From positions 9,858,001 to 9,922,000 of the forward strand of contig NC_039488.1 in the NCBI RefSeq assembly GCF_003590095.1: DNA of 64,000 nucleotides, read 5' to 3'. The DNA comes from Trichoplusia ni. Its lineage: Eukaryota; Arthropoda; Insecta; Lepidoptera; Noctuidae. Positions 44,865 to 55,443 of this stretch are shown here, one piece after another. How positions within the stretch are numbered: the first letter of the stretch is position 1; the number at the start of each line of letters is the position of its first letter. The notes beneath the pieces were generated by a model that worked only from the letters and a program-made list of their open reading frames with translations, was not told the DNA's origin and made no database searches. Made by a program: the position numbers and the translations under genes.

Positions 44865-45629
44865 TGCATGCAATATAAGTAGATACTAGATTGGTATTTC
44901 AATATTAGTTAAATTGTTCTTTCTTTTATAGGGTACTTAGTTTGATAATGTTTTTCAGAAAGTGTATTTTTGTTAAATTAAATTGCGTTTATCTTCCAAG
45001 TCCTAAGATTTACTCGATGTAGAAGTTAAATATTTACGCTAGAATAAAAACAATTCTCGATACAAATTTTCCAAATTAATGGCGCAATTAAATTTGTATC
45101 AAAAATAGAAACATTTGAATTTGATATTGTTTCTCCTTGTTCGGTCTATATTAATTTTGCCTCAAATTGCTCCGCCCAATGGCTGAAATTGGAAATCTAA
45201 TTAACTTTCAATCTGAGGCATTAAGCTCGAGTTTGTTTTGAAGTGCCGTTTGTCTCTGTGTGTGTTTTAATTGGGTACATTTTGTCATTCATACAGACAG
45301 TCAGACGTTTTCAGTATGATCAGAAGAAGATAATTAATTAGAAAACAACAGGGGTTACAGAGCGCGTGGCAATATTATGACAAATACATTTTTTGTTTTG
45401 TATATGAAAGAACGTGTACTTTATTATTAGCTGTCTTGTTAATTACCACAAATTACAATTAAAAAAATTATACTAAAATAGTATTAATAATAGGTACTGC
45501 AATAATCTACTTGAAAGTTAAGTAGGAAACTGTTCCGGTGTTTATATTACTGGTAATTTATTGACCATGCGTGATGATCAGTACTAATTCATTAATATTT
45601 TTAATAGTATTGATTTTCTAGTGCTTTTT
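44865..45629. other. Intergenic, nothing recognised
   Basis: AT-rich; no supported feature. Confidence 0.5.
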
Positions 45630-45788
45630 TAGATCGTTGACTGCCAAGTTAAAGGTCGTACGTTCAAATCCCAACACGCACAAGTGTTTTGATATTGAGT
45701 AATTATTTCATGTGTGTATTACTGACTTGGTAATTTTCACTTGCTATAAACGGTAAGGAACATTATTGTGAGAAAACCAGCAGCACAC
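45630..45788 (+). mobile_element. Decayed SINE-like element (type D)
   Basis: A B-box-like GTTCAAATCCC (45662-45672) is followed by CAACACGCACAAGTG, GAGTAATTATTTCATGTGTG and ACGGTAAGGAACATTATTGTGAG. This is the order of a moth repeat whose consensus has AACGGTGAAGGAAAACATCGTGAG. The A box is lost. Confidence 0.5.
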
Positions 45789-46878
45789 TTGGGTATTTTA
45801 CTATCTTTAAGTACTTCAATCATGCGAAGAAAATAAAAGAGAGGAATTGATTATTCAGTGTTTTTTATGAAAGACATTCGGCGGTGTAATCCACTATAAA
45901 CTTATATTTGAGAATAAACAAACAATACTTCCATATTATATCAACCCCATTCGTAAATAGACCTACATCTGTTACTTTGGATAACCTATGAAACCGTTGA
46001 AATTAGACTCGCATCCGTGTTTGCCAAACGCATATAAATATTGTATCAATTAGGTTCGCATGTACCTACAGCCGTACCGACCGCGGACGTTCAGTTTGAT
46101 TGAACTAGCTCACGTATGTTTGCGATACTAGTTTAGAATTCTCTTTGTTGAGACACGGTAGTCTATCACTAACAAGGAAACTGGAGAATTAAAGTTCAAC
46201 GAACAAGTTTTATATAGAGTAGGGCTTGGAATATCGAAGTTTGATTGTCAGGTACAGAAAAAGGTGAAAAGAAGAAGAGAGAGGTGGCCTTTTTTAATCT
46301 GTATTTGGACAGAAAGTGTGCAGAAATTTATGGATATTAAAAAAATACACTACATTTTTTTTGTTACCTACATTTTTAGTCTATTCTCAGCATGTTTTCA
46401 CACTTCTTCTAGCTCAGAATTGGGAACTTAAAAGCACTATCGAAGTTTTAGCAGAAGCGAAACAATTAGTCCGTATTGAGATTTCGAATTTGGAACACCG
46501 TTTTCCGTTTTTGCTATTCTCTTTTTTTCGTATCTTGATGTGATCGAGACTCGTTGGCAAAATTTTCGAAAAAAAAGACAGATTCCATATTTTTTTCCCC
46601 AGCATTTCAAAACGTAGACTACCCATTCCCTTTTTAAAAACGTGTAATAATATTGACATAATGTAAATGTTAATTAAAACGACATAAAAAATAAACACTG
46701 AGCTGGCATTCCCAGTGTCAAGAGTATTTAATTAATGGAATGCACGGCACGGAGTTATGAAAAGCACTCTTTCCATTTTCAATGTAAAACAAGGTAATCT
46801 CAGCTTACCTATTCATTTAAATATTTAAACAGTGTGGCTGAGGATAATGTTTAATTAATTAATGGCTTAATTGATTTA
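45789..46878. other. Intergenic, nothing strongly supported
   Basis: AT-rich. An initiator-like TTCAGTTT near 46090 lacks a correctly placed TATA box or DPE. No gene. Confidence 0.5.
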
Positions 46879-47082
46879 TTAAATCAAAGCATCAAAAAAT
46901 TCATCGGCATCGCTGCCGGCTGGGAGTGTGCCCAAATGGCTGGCAGCATTGCCACGTTGAATGGCAATGCTAATCCTCTGAGCGAGGTAAAAGCCAGCCT
47001 TTGGGTCACGAGAAGTGTCAACGAGATGCTTTTCTAGAATTCGCCCATTTGTACGGAGGCCCCAATTTCTGGAGTCATTCAC
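46879..47082 (-). CDS. Coding-looking terminal exon candidate, unknown protein
   Basis: The minus frame is open from 47109 to a TAA at 46881-46879. The 67 codons from the GTG at 47082 are GC-richer than the flanks and favour C or T at third positions, unlike other desert frames. The peptide has a globular composition: NWGLRTNGRILEKHL, then DPKAGFYLAQRISIAIQRGN, then an acidic end DADEFFDALI. AATAAA (46880-46875) overlaps the stop. There is no start methionine, so it would be a last exon or a fragment; an in-frame TGA at 47112-47110 bounds it. No clear acceptor lies inside the open part. It resembles a real conserved protein end, but I cannot name the family. A retrocopy fragment is the main alternative. 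Confidence 0.4.
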   Translation of the reverse strand: MNDSRNWGLRTNGRILEKHLVDTSRDPKAGFYLAQRISIAIQRGNAASHLGTLPAGSDADEFFDALI

Positions 47083-48141
47083 AGTTTCGTTTTGCTTTTG
47101 AATTACAATTCAACTGTAAAAGACGTATATCATAATCACTCAGGTAAATTACGTACCTTCGTAGAACTGAGACACCGCTACAACGTTGTATTTTGCTTTC
47201 TCCCTTCCACAGTATCTACATCGTGCTTCTAAGAGCTAAAAGTACAGTAGACTCAAGTCGTCAATGCAATATTAATGGATTCACATCGTGCATCGGTCTA
47301 CCCAAGCAGTGGTCGTTTAATAGTACGTATTGTTTGAAACACCCTTTGAAAATGAATTTTAACATAACATAAATACATAAGTTATAAGTGTTAGTTGGAA
47401 TACATTCAATTTTAAAACCTTTTATTTATTACATATTTTTTTAAAGGATTTCCAACCGTTATAAATATTTTGTGACGGAATATTAATAAAATATTTAAAT
47501 CCTATAATGGTTTTTTGTTTCCATGGAACATAAAAAATGCAAGCAGACTATGAACATATGCAAATAAATATAAATTATCAGTTTTGATTCTTCGTTATAA
47601 AATAAAAATAAAAGTATTTCGTTTTTATTTCTCTTTCAAAATTTGTTTCATGTTTCGTTTTGAATAGTTGTGTTATAACGAAACATAGTATTGAAAATAT
47701 AAAAATTCCTTTTTTAATAAATGTACTCTGTATTTAGGTACTCTTTTGTTCTACGCTTGTTAAAGTACAATCTGAGAGTATCAACTCTAAATGTTTTTAT
47801 TTGATTGTCTAGATTCGTGAATGCAGAGAAAGGATTTATGCAACTAAACCACTTGTGTAACCGTTGCCGACGCATATGAACCGAGATGGGATGAACGTTT
47901 ACATACTTTTTGCACTTGCGTGTTTAACTTTCTAAACAAACGTCCTAGCGATGACTCGTAATAACATATTACCGTAATAACATAATATTGTACTCGTAGT
48001 ACGTGTTTGAGTGTGATGGATTAGTGCCAAGTTTGTAACAACCTCTTTAGTGTGATTTTGAAAGTGCCTAATGTTTGGAGCAAGTTTTGAATCGGTTCAT
48101 TCTAACTAATAAATGAAGATGAACGTGGCAATAAAAAACTG
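47083..48141. other. Intergenic, nothing recognised
   Basis: On the minus strand a CTACGAAG|GTACGT donor (about 47155) and a CTTTTACAG acceptor (about 47114) lie only about 43 bases apart, too close for a normal intron. Otherwise AT-rich. Confidence 0.4.
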
Positions 48142-48239
48142 GGATCGCCCGCCTAGTTTCTGAAGCCGCTGCAATAGTTAAGGACACGATTGCGGTCTGA
48201 AATTAGACGAGCAATGCCGATGAATACCCGTGAGTAAAC
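48142..48239 (+). repeat. Conserved dispersed block, copy 2
   Basis: TTAAGGACACGATTGCGGTC, TGAAATTAGACGAGCAATGC and CGATGAATACCCGTGAGTAA align in order with the block at 19341-19447. Diverged. Confidence 0.5.
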
Positions 48240-48818
48240 AAGTTTAGCACTTGTTTTTAGATTAGTAAGTAATAATGATTTTCTATTTTCTTTTTAAAAT
48301 CGTCCGTAAAGTTTCGCGCTGCAAGTTGCGCTTAAACTTTGTTTTCCTTCCAATCTTCTCTATTTGTTACAGTTATCGTGTTGCAAGACATTCTAGCTTT
48401 TATTTTCGCACCCAGTTGGATTTCATAAAGTGTACTCTGCAAAAGTTTTGCACTCTTAGCAGAACTAATCAGAATCAGAATCAGAATCAGAATAATTTTA
48501 TTTGTAAAACATAGGATATTTACATACAGGTGTTAGGAGGTATTATGTGCGCTATGTCTTGCCGTGAAGGCGTACAAATATTATTTAATAACTAAGTTTA
48601 TAATTAGGTACAATAAGTGCAGAGACCATCAGAAAAAAATCAAAATTAAACATATCTGTACAAACTAAAAAATATAACAGTGTTATTATTTTAAAATAAC
48701 ATTATTTAAAAAAGCTATATTAAATTTTATATCTCTTTAAAACAAATAAAAAGAAAAGAACAAACTATAAAATATAACAACTTAAAACACTTAAAAAATA
48801 AAACAACTACTTCTTAAA

Positions 48819-49742
48819 TTAGGCATTAAAATTATCAGTCATAAAGTCTTCTACTGTATAATAACATTTTTCTATTAATAATAAGTACAGAGTTTTCTTA
48901 AATTTTAACAGAGGCATAATTTTTATATTGTCAGGTACCTTATTATATATTTTTGGAGCCATGCCAAATAAGCTTTTTTTTAGTAAGGCGGTTCTACATT
49001 TTATGTCGCATAATTTATTAATGTATTGTGAACGCATTGGAGTCTTTTTTATATCTGATAGTTTTTGGAATAGGTCTAAATGAGTTTTGACAAACAAAGC
49101 AGTCTCGTAAATATACATAGCCGGAACAGTCAGTAATTTCAGAGATTTGAAATAGGGTTCACAAGAATCGGTAATTTTTAACCCACATATGGACCGGATA
49201 CACTGTTTTTGCGCTTTAAAAATAGTTTCTCTTTCAGTAGACTGCCCCCAAAATATTATACCAAACCTCAGGACTGATGCAACCAACCCATGATACGCTA
49301 TTAAAAGTGTTTGTGTGTTGACCTTTTTTGAGAGTTGAAACAGTGCATAAGCTGATTTATTTAGTTTTAGACAAATTTCTTCAGCATGTGGTTTCCATGT
49401 GAGTTTACTGTCCATCGTAATGCCTAAAAATTTTGCTATGGTAGTTTCAATGTTGCACTTATTATATGTAACCTGAATAGCAGGTTTTGCACACCTTTGA
49501 TGGAAGTGCATTACTTTTGTTTTATTTAGATTAATTATTAGGTTATTGCTATTGAGCCAGTGAATAATCTTATTGAGACAGTTATTAATATCATTCTCGT
49601 AATTAATAGGATCAGTACATTTCACAACAGCTGTACTATCATCAGCGAAAAGAATCATATTTTGGGGTATAACTTTTGGGAGATCATTTATGTATATTAA
49701 AAAGAGTAACGGCCCCAGAACGCTGCCTTGGGGTACTCCATA
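48819..49742 (-). pseudogene. LINE reverse transcriptase, C-terminal part (broken)
   Basis: From 49742 this frame encodes YGVPQGSVLGPLLFLIYIND, then LFADDST with the catalytic Asp pair (first ATG at 49658), then LGITMDSKLTWKPH and the long thumb/C-terminal region with AQKQCIRSICG, ending at 48819. Two TAA codons lie directly upstream at 49743-49748, so the frame cannot be entered from the N-terminal part without the lost register. The C-terminal half is otherwise free of stops, suggesting the break is not very old. Six or so antisense plus-strand frames over it are shadows. Confidence 0.85.
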
Positions 49743-50667
49743 TTATTACAGCTCGAGGTTGAGATGTATAAATGGTTACTACGTTGCTTTTTGGACATAA
49801 TTGTGATACTTCTGTACACTGGGATCTATTTTCTAAATATGACTCAAGAAGTTTCAGAGTATTTCCTCGAATTCCGTAGCCATATAGTTTTTTTGCTAAG
49901 GTCTTATGATCTACATAGTCAAACGCTTTCGTCATATCAGTATATATAGCGCATACTGGAGCTTTTTCATCGACAGACGTCATTATATTAGAAAGGAGGT
50001 CAAACAATGCCATATTAATATTAATATTTTTTCTAAACCCTTTTTGTTCATTGCAAAACAACTTATTTTTCTCAAAATAATTATATATGGAATTATAAAT
50101 TACTTTCTCAAGAATTTTTGAAAATATAGGAATTTTGGCAATTGGTCTATAATTCTTAACGTCTAATTTATCATCTCTTTTAAATAGGGGCTTAATGATT
50201 ACCTTCTTGAGACTGTTAGGAAAAACACCGTTTGTAATGCATAGATTTATTATATGTGATAATGGTGGTGCTATAACTTCTTTGACATATTTTAAGACCT
50301 GTGTGCACACTCCATCATAGCCAACAGTCTTTGTATTTTTGAGATTATTAATTATTTTAATTAGATCATTGGGTATAATAGGTTGCATATATAATGACTG
50401 TGACGTTAAGTTATTATATACATTTCTATTAGTTGAATTATTATATACATTTTTTTCAATCACGTCTACAAAAAAGTTATTGAATTCGTTTACAATATCC
50501 GTGGGATGGGTCATAATCAGGTTATTGCTCTTTATAGAAGATATCAGGTCTTTCAGGACTAAGTATTCGAAGTGCATTTCGGAACTAGTAATTTTCTCAA
50601 TGATGTCATCTAATTTCTTAGTTTTATCTTGAGATGTAAAGAGCGTTTGAATGAATTGACAATACAT
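49684..50667 (-). pseudogene. LINE reverse transcriptase, N-terminal part (broken)
   Basis: 327 residues of the palm and fingers of a non-LTR reverse transcriptase. Recognisable parts: TVGYDGVCTQVLKYV (114-128), PLFKRDDKLDVKNYRPIAKI (160-179), ILEKVIYNSI (185-194), QKGFRKN (208-214) and the first catalytic motif IYTDMTKAFDYVDH (241-254; D244). The frame runs off the conserved order after about residue 300. The following GVPQGSVLGP motif is encoded in another frame (from 49739), so an indel lies between about 49743 and 49800. A small internal duplication (VYNN twice, 74-77 and 83-86) is also visible. Confidence 0.85.
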
Positions 50668-52174
50668 GCATAGTTATTTTTAAGACATGTCAAAGATTTA
50701 CCAGTGATGTAATTTACACGAGCAATGCTTAAGAAAGCAGCTAACTATTTGCTTGTACAAATTGCTCTCTTAAGCGTACGTTTTCCTCAAACTACAATGT
50801 TTTTGCTCGTGTCTGTGCAAGTATAATTGCACGAAACACACAACAGTTGCCATAACCACAAGAACTATACGAAAAATGTACCACGATTTATATCACAGTT
50901 TTATTTGAGTCATTACGAAATGAGTGCTTGAATGACGCTTCTTGGATGAATCTGAATCGTGGGTAAACTTATTAAGATACAATCGTGTTCTCACGCTCTG
51001 CATATCGCGACATCCTGCTTCAGATAGCTCACTTTGTAAAAAAAACTAATGAATTAAAGCGAGTTGCGCATCAAAAAAATGGCAAATTCGCGAACAATCT
51101 CCGTGAAAATCAAAGAATGTAACTTTCACTGTGTTGTAACTTTTATTCAGCGTGTAATTAATTTATCGTGTGTATGTTAATGTTAATCAAATTACCAATT
51201 ATATTTTGTTACTTATTTCCCATGTCATAAAATGTTAAAATGTCACCAACTTACGTATATATTTATTTATTACTGTCGCTTAAACAAGCGAAATTTGTAT
51301 AATCACAAATGGTGATCGAATCACTTAACGTTCCGTACATTGATCGATTCGATCGAGTAACGAGTCTACAACATGTAACTGATGTAATAAAGAGATGTAG
51401 GAAAATGAAGTATGTATTTTTTTTCCACGCGAACGAAGTCTTAAACATTTTTTGACACAAGTTAATACTCATAGTAATGTTACCTATCCACGAAGGAAGG
51501 TTAAAATAGAAGAACATCTTAAATCCAATATTCGTTTTCTCCCGCCCCACCGGATATTTTACTTATAACCAGATCAGACCGTGTTTCAGAGCTAGCCTCT
51601 CGTAAAAATAGAGATCTATGAATAGAATATCTCCGTGCATTGTGTTTTAGCACGTTTCAGTCACCATTCTCGCCATCTATGCGGCTTAGCAGACACGCTA
51701 CAGAAATAGGCCCGCCGAATTTAGTGCATTGTTATTCTAAAATACGATTTGTACCTTCGACTTGTGTTCCTAGCTACACTTTGAAAATTACTCACCGTTC
51801 TACAAAGGAGGTTATAAATTAGCTACATGTAAAAATAGTTTGTTGATGTTAACAATGTATATCATTTTTTTTATGTTTTGGACCGCTGATAGCGTAAAAG
51901 ATGTAAAAAAGAAATAAGTCTGTTTACTGAAGTTCAAAATAACACCTTTTTGATATACCCACAGTGGTCCAACTTTCCTCCTCTTAGTCCTAAGTTATAG
52001 GGTACTGCAGCCGCTGCTTCGCAAACGATCTCACAACCTGCTGCTTCCACTAAGACGCTTATATGATACTTAGCAACACTAATTACAGTGTTTAAACCCT
52101 GTTTTCGCTCTGCACGGAAAATGTCAACGTAAAGAGTCCTAAATACCAGTTATATTAGATCACTCACCTTCCCA
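50668..52174. other. Intergenic, nothing recognised
   Basis: AT-rich. Around 51300-51360 there are several ATCGATTCGATCGA-like palindromic strings. No gene. Confidence 0.5.
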
Positions 52175-52368
52175 AGAGCTGTTGTTAGCTTCAAGTCTTG
52201 ACAGATGCGACTCAGAAGCTCGTGTCGCAGTTCGATCCCCGCGTAGGACAAACATTTGTGTAATTCCCGAATACTTGTCTTGAAACTGGGTGTCTTAGCG
52301 CTTGTGGCTTGATTTTTTGTGAAACTCCCCACGACACAAGGATGAAATTCCTTAAAGCGGGAGTCGTC
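52175..52368 (+). mobile_element. tRNA-derived SINE copy (type C), second copy
   Basis: The B-box region CAGTTCGATCCCCGCGTAGG (about 52228) is followed by ACAAACATTTGTGT and CCACGACACAAGGATGAAATTCCTTA, aligning with 13343-13483. The A-box half is poorly kept. Two short minus frames here are repeat by-products. Confidence 0.7.
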
Positions 52369-54278
52369 TTTTTTGAAAAAAGAAAAAGAAAAATGAGGGC
52401 TCCAGCGCCATCGCTACCCATTTAACTATAGAAGGTACTTTAAGCAATTTAAGGATCGTTTCTAATCGTAACCTTACTGTTAGAAAGCGTAGGAAACATC
52501 AATCCTATTGTTGTAAAATTAGCTGTCACTCAAACTCAAATATCAATTCGTTTGTCGAGTCATTAAAATTCATTGAAATTTATATGACAAATGACTTTTC
52601 TATGATTGTACGATTGTATCGTCGCGAATTTCGATTTGTGAGAAAGGTCAAGTTGTTTAATAAGCTTCGCTGGAGATATTTCTAATTCATAATTATTATC
52701 TTCTTTATAACAAGTACAGAATACAATTCGGCTTCGCTTTCAATCGCTCAAATGTGACATTATCATATTTTCGTTCGTTATTATCATCTCGTGTTAATAT
52801 TAATGACCTAGTATGACTTCTATTAATTTATAATATTCAATTAGCATTATTCCTCGAAACGATTTTGTCTGCATAAGAAAGATTTACTAATGTTATTCTG
52901 AATTTAGGAAGTTATTGGTCTATACTTATATGTATAACTTTATCAAAACTTTCATCTCTATCCTATAAAACATCTTTCGCCTTACTTATATGGAATGGCA
53001 TTATCTACTTTTCGTGATGCGTCAGACGTCATGGTTCGTGCAAAATTTCTGATAGTCTATCATCTTATACTAACTTTACATTGATTTTAGATTAAAGGAT
53101 TCTTTTGTTGTGTGCTGGAATGTCGTCTTAAATCCTTATTAAGTCTGTGACCCGGATGTGAATGTACTTGTACAGTCATCTGGTGTTCCATGAATCATTG
53201 GAGATAATATATATGCAATGCATTAAGGTCTGTTTTTAATGTCTTTTAGAACCTTATTATGTGATTACGTATCTTACGCAAGTTTCTGATTTGAGAGGCT
53301 ACAAGTATCCTATAACTTTTACCTATTTTTGTATTTTTTATGAGTTTTATGGTGGTATTTGCTAAGAGTCCTAACTTTTAGTTATTCTTGTAAGCTATAA
53401 ATGGTAAAGAACCGAATATTAACTTTAAATATTCGGGCAAAATAAAAGTTCTAAAATATTAATCCCAATATTGAATTCCAAATTAATATATTCGAGTGGT
53501 TTAATGGTTGCCTTCTAAAAGAATTATACATTATGTCAAAATTTCCGTTCATTCGGGCCATCTTGAATCTGTAGGTTGCGAAGAGATTCAAATACTGATA
53601 CTTGTGACATTTAACAGCGGATTTCTATGTCTTTAGTTTCCTAACATGGTGACTGCAATTAATAGTCTGCATCCTGACAAAGACAATTGCCTACAATTTT
53701 CCAATTATTTCAATCTTCTTAAAATCAAGTCATTTGGATAATGTCCATTGATTGAATATGACTAACTGCTTACATTTCATTTAGTTTCTTAGCCTGGCAG
53801 CATGATACCTCTCCATATTATAGTCGAAGTGCATCGTAATGAAATATGACCGTCGCATCCGGTCTCGGTAATACACTACACCGTTTATAGGGATTATGCC
53901 TTTGCATTACCTTCCCATGAAAATACCACTTGAGTAAACCAGTCCGGAGATTCAAATAACTACAATTTCATTGGCTCGAAAAATACTTTACTCAATACGT
54001 ATCGTCTTTTTGCTGGATGCTGCATATAATTTGCGTTTAACTCGTTTTATCTTGGTTTATTTTAAGAACGGTTGTGTTTTTTATTCATGCCTAGTTTTAT
54101 TTCCCCCGACGAGTTGGCAACTTGGATTACTGCGCTTCTAGCTATTTTAAAGGTGTTTGAAATATATTATTATTGTGTAGTTACTCCTTCATCGTTGGTT
54201 TAACAAACAAGACCTATAAAATATGGGTCGTACTTAACATGCAGATGACACGAAGTGATTATGTAAATGCCAAATATT
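52369..54278. other. Intergenic, nothing recognised
   Basis: AT-rich. A small inverted pair CCGAATATT/AATATTCGG occurs near 53411-53436. No gene. Confidence 0.5.
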
Positions 54279-54379
54279 AATCAAGGCTCAATAATATTAA
54301 TTTGGGGGAGGCCTACGTTCAGCAGTGGACGGCGATAGGCTGAGATGATGATGATGATGATGATGATGAATCAAGGCTC
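54279..54379 (+). mobile_element. Very short LINE 3' end with exact 11-bp target-site duplication
   Basis: The insert (54290-54368) has GGGGGAGGCCTACGTTCAGC, AGTGGACGGCGATAGGCTGA and a (GAT)n tail, the last codons and tail of the LINE family at 11370. AATCAAGGCTC flanks it at 54279-54289 and 54369-54379. Only about 79 bases were inserted, one of the shortest truncations one would recognise. Confidence 0.85.
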
Positions 54380-55415
54380 CTAAATTCTCATCACGAAGTT
54401 ACTAAATTAGTTTTTAATGTCAGATTTGAAAGTGTCAAGGCTGTTGTTGGTTCATTAACGAACGATTATATTAACCAACAAGATCATCAAAACAATCCGA
54501 TAACAATTTAAACTTTAACCTACATTTTATTAAAATTTGTTGTTACTAAGCTTTAGTCATAAGGTTCGAAATAAACAATTGCTTACATTTAAAGAAATAC
54601 CTAAGGCAAAAGCATTACGTAATGCCGAAAAAAAATGGTATCATCCAATGCCAATGTCGATCAACCGATGACATAATATTCACCAATTAGGATTATAACA
54701 TTTTCATTCATTATTAACTCTTAAAGAAAGAAGACAGTACGTATTGATCTCCAACAACTGAAGCGGCGTCTAATATAACTGAAGTATGTTTAAACACGTA
54801 ATATAAATACATCTAGTTAGGCTAGTGTACACGGTACAGCTCCTATCCGTGATGTGACTTGGTAAAGGGATCTGCGGTGTGGAATAGAAGGGAGGTGGAA
54901 GAGGCGAGGTACTAAAGGTCAGTCGCTTGCTTCACCGGTATGGCCCGATGCTACCCGATCATCGCGTACCATAAATGCGATGACCTCTATCGTATTATTA
55001 AATTGTTCTGCGTTGCGACAGGCTGTGTAACCAGCTACGATACCGGTAGTTGAGGCTATCGATGATCTTTTACGTTCGGTTGGGAACTAGGAGACTTTAT
55101 TTGCAGGATTTAGTCTGTTGGGGACGATAATAATGGGCTTACTTGCTATCAAGTGGAACTAATATTTCATCAGACACTATAAGTGGATGTGACTTTATGT
55201 ACTGTTTTTATTTTTTTAAAGTAAGTTCGTTAAGGTTTTTATGGTTACAGCTTTATTTTGCTGTGTTTAGTTCTTTATTCACCGATACCAATTTCACTAG
55301 AGTTATGATAATAAAGATTTTCTACCCTGTTTCCCAATAGACGCAATACTTCAAAGTTCAAGAGTAATGCGTCCAATGGTAAAATTGAGGTTTCTTACTA
55401 AAATATTTCGGAACA
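54380..55415. other. Intergenic; GC-richer patch
   Basis: 54860-55080 is GC-richer (GGTATGGCCCGATGC, GCGATGACCTC, CGATACCGGTAG) than its surroundings without a coding frame; possibly a conserved non-coding element. Confidence 0.35.
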
Positions 55416-55443
55416 TTTGCCTTGATCAAGACTCTGGTTGGGG
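55416..55443 (+). repeat. Conserved dispersed block, partial copy 3
   Basis: GCCTTGATCAAGACTCTGGT, then TGGGGT, matches the start of the block at 19341 (CCTTTGATCAAGGACTCCGG). Confidence 0.4.

Larger units (their letters stand above)
48467..50667 (-). mobile_element. 5'-truncated, frameshifted CR1-like LINE with hexanucleotide tail
   Basis: It spans a reverse-transcriptase domain in two frames, a 3' UTR and a (TCAGAA)n tail (48467-48494; ATTCTG on the minus strand) just after AATAAA-like sequence. CR1 elements typically end in short tandem repeats instead of poly(A). The endonuclease domain is missing and the 5' edge is near 50667, where a TAA precedes the first methionine. No target-site duplication found. 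The frames are described separately. It is inactive. Confidence 0.88.

Noticed and set aside
46031..46125. TATA-like plus initiator-like sequence
   Set aside because: TATAAATA lies about 60 bases from the TTCAGTTT, too far for a core promoter, and there is no DPE.
47110..47160. Tiny intron between CTACGAAG|GTACGT and CTTTTACAG on the minus strand
   Set aside because: About 43 bases is below normal intron length, and the frame beyond it does not join the 46879-47082 frame.
49728..50632. Four plus-strand frames of 71-97 codons over the LINE
   Set aside because: Antisense shadows of the reverse-transcriptase frames, rich in Ile/Leu/Phe as expected for AT-rich antisense.
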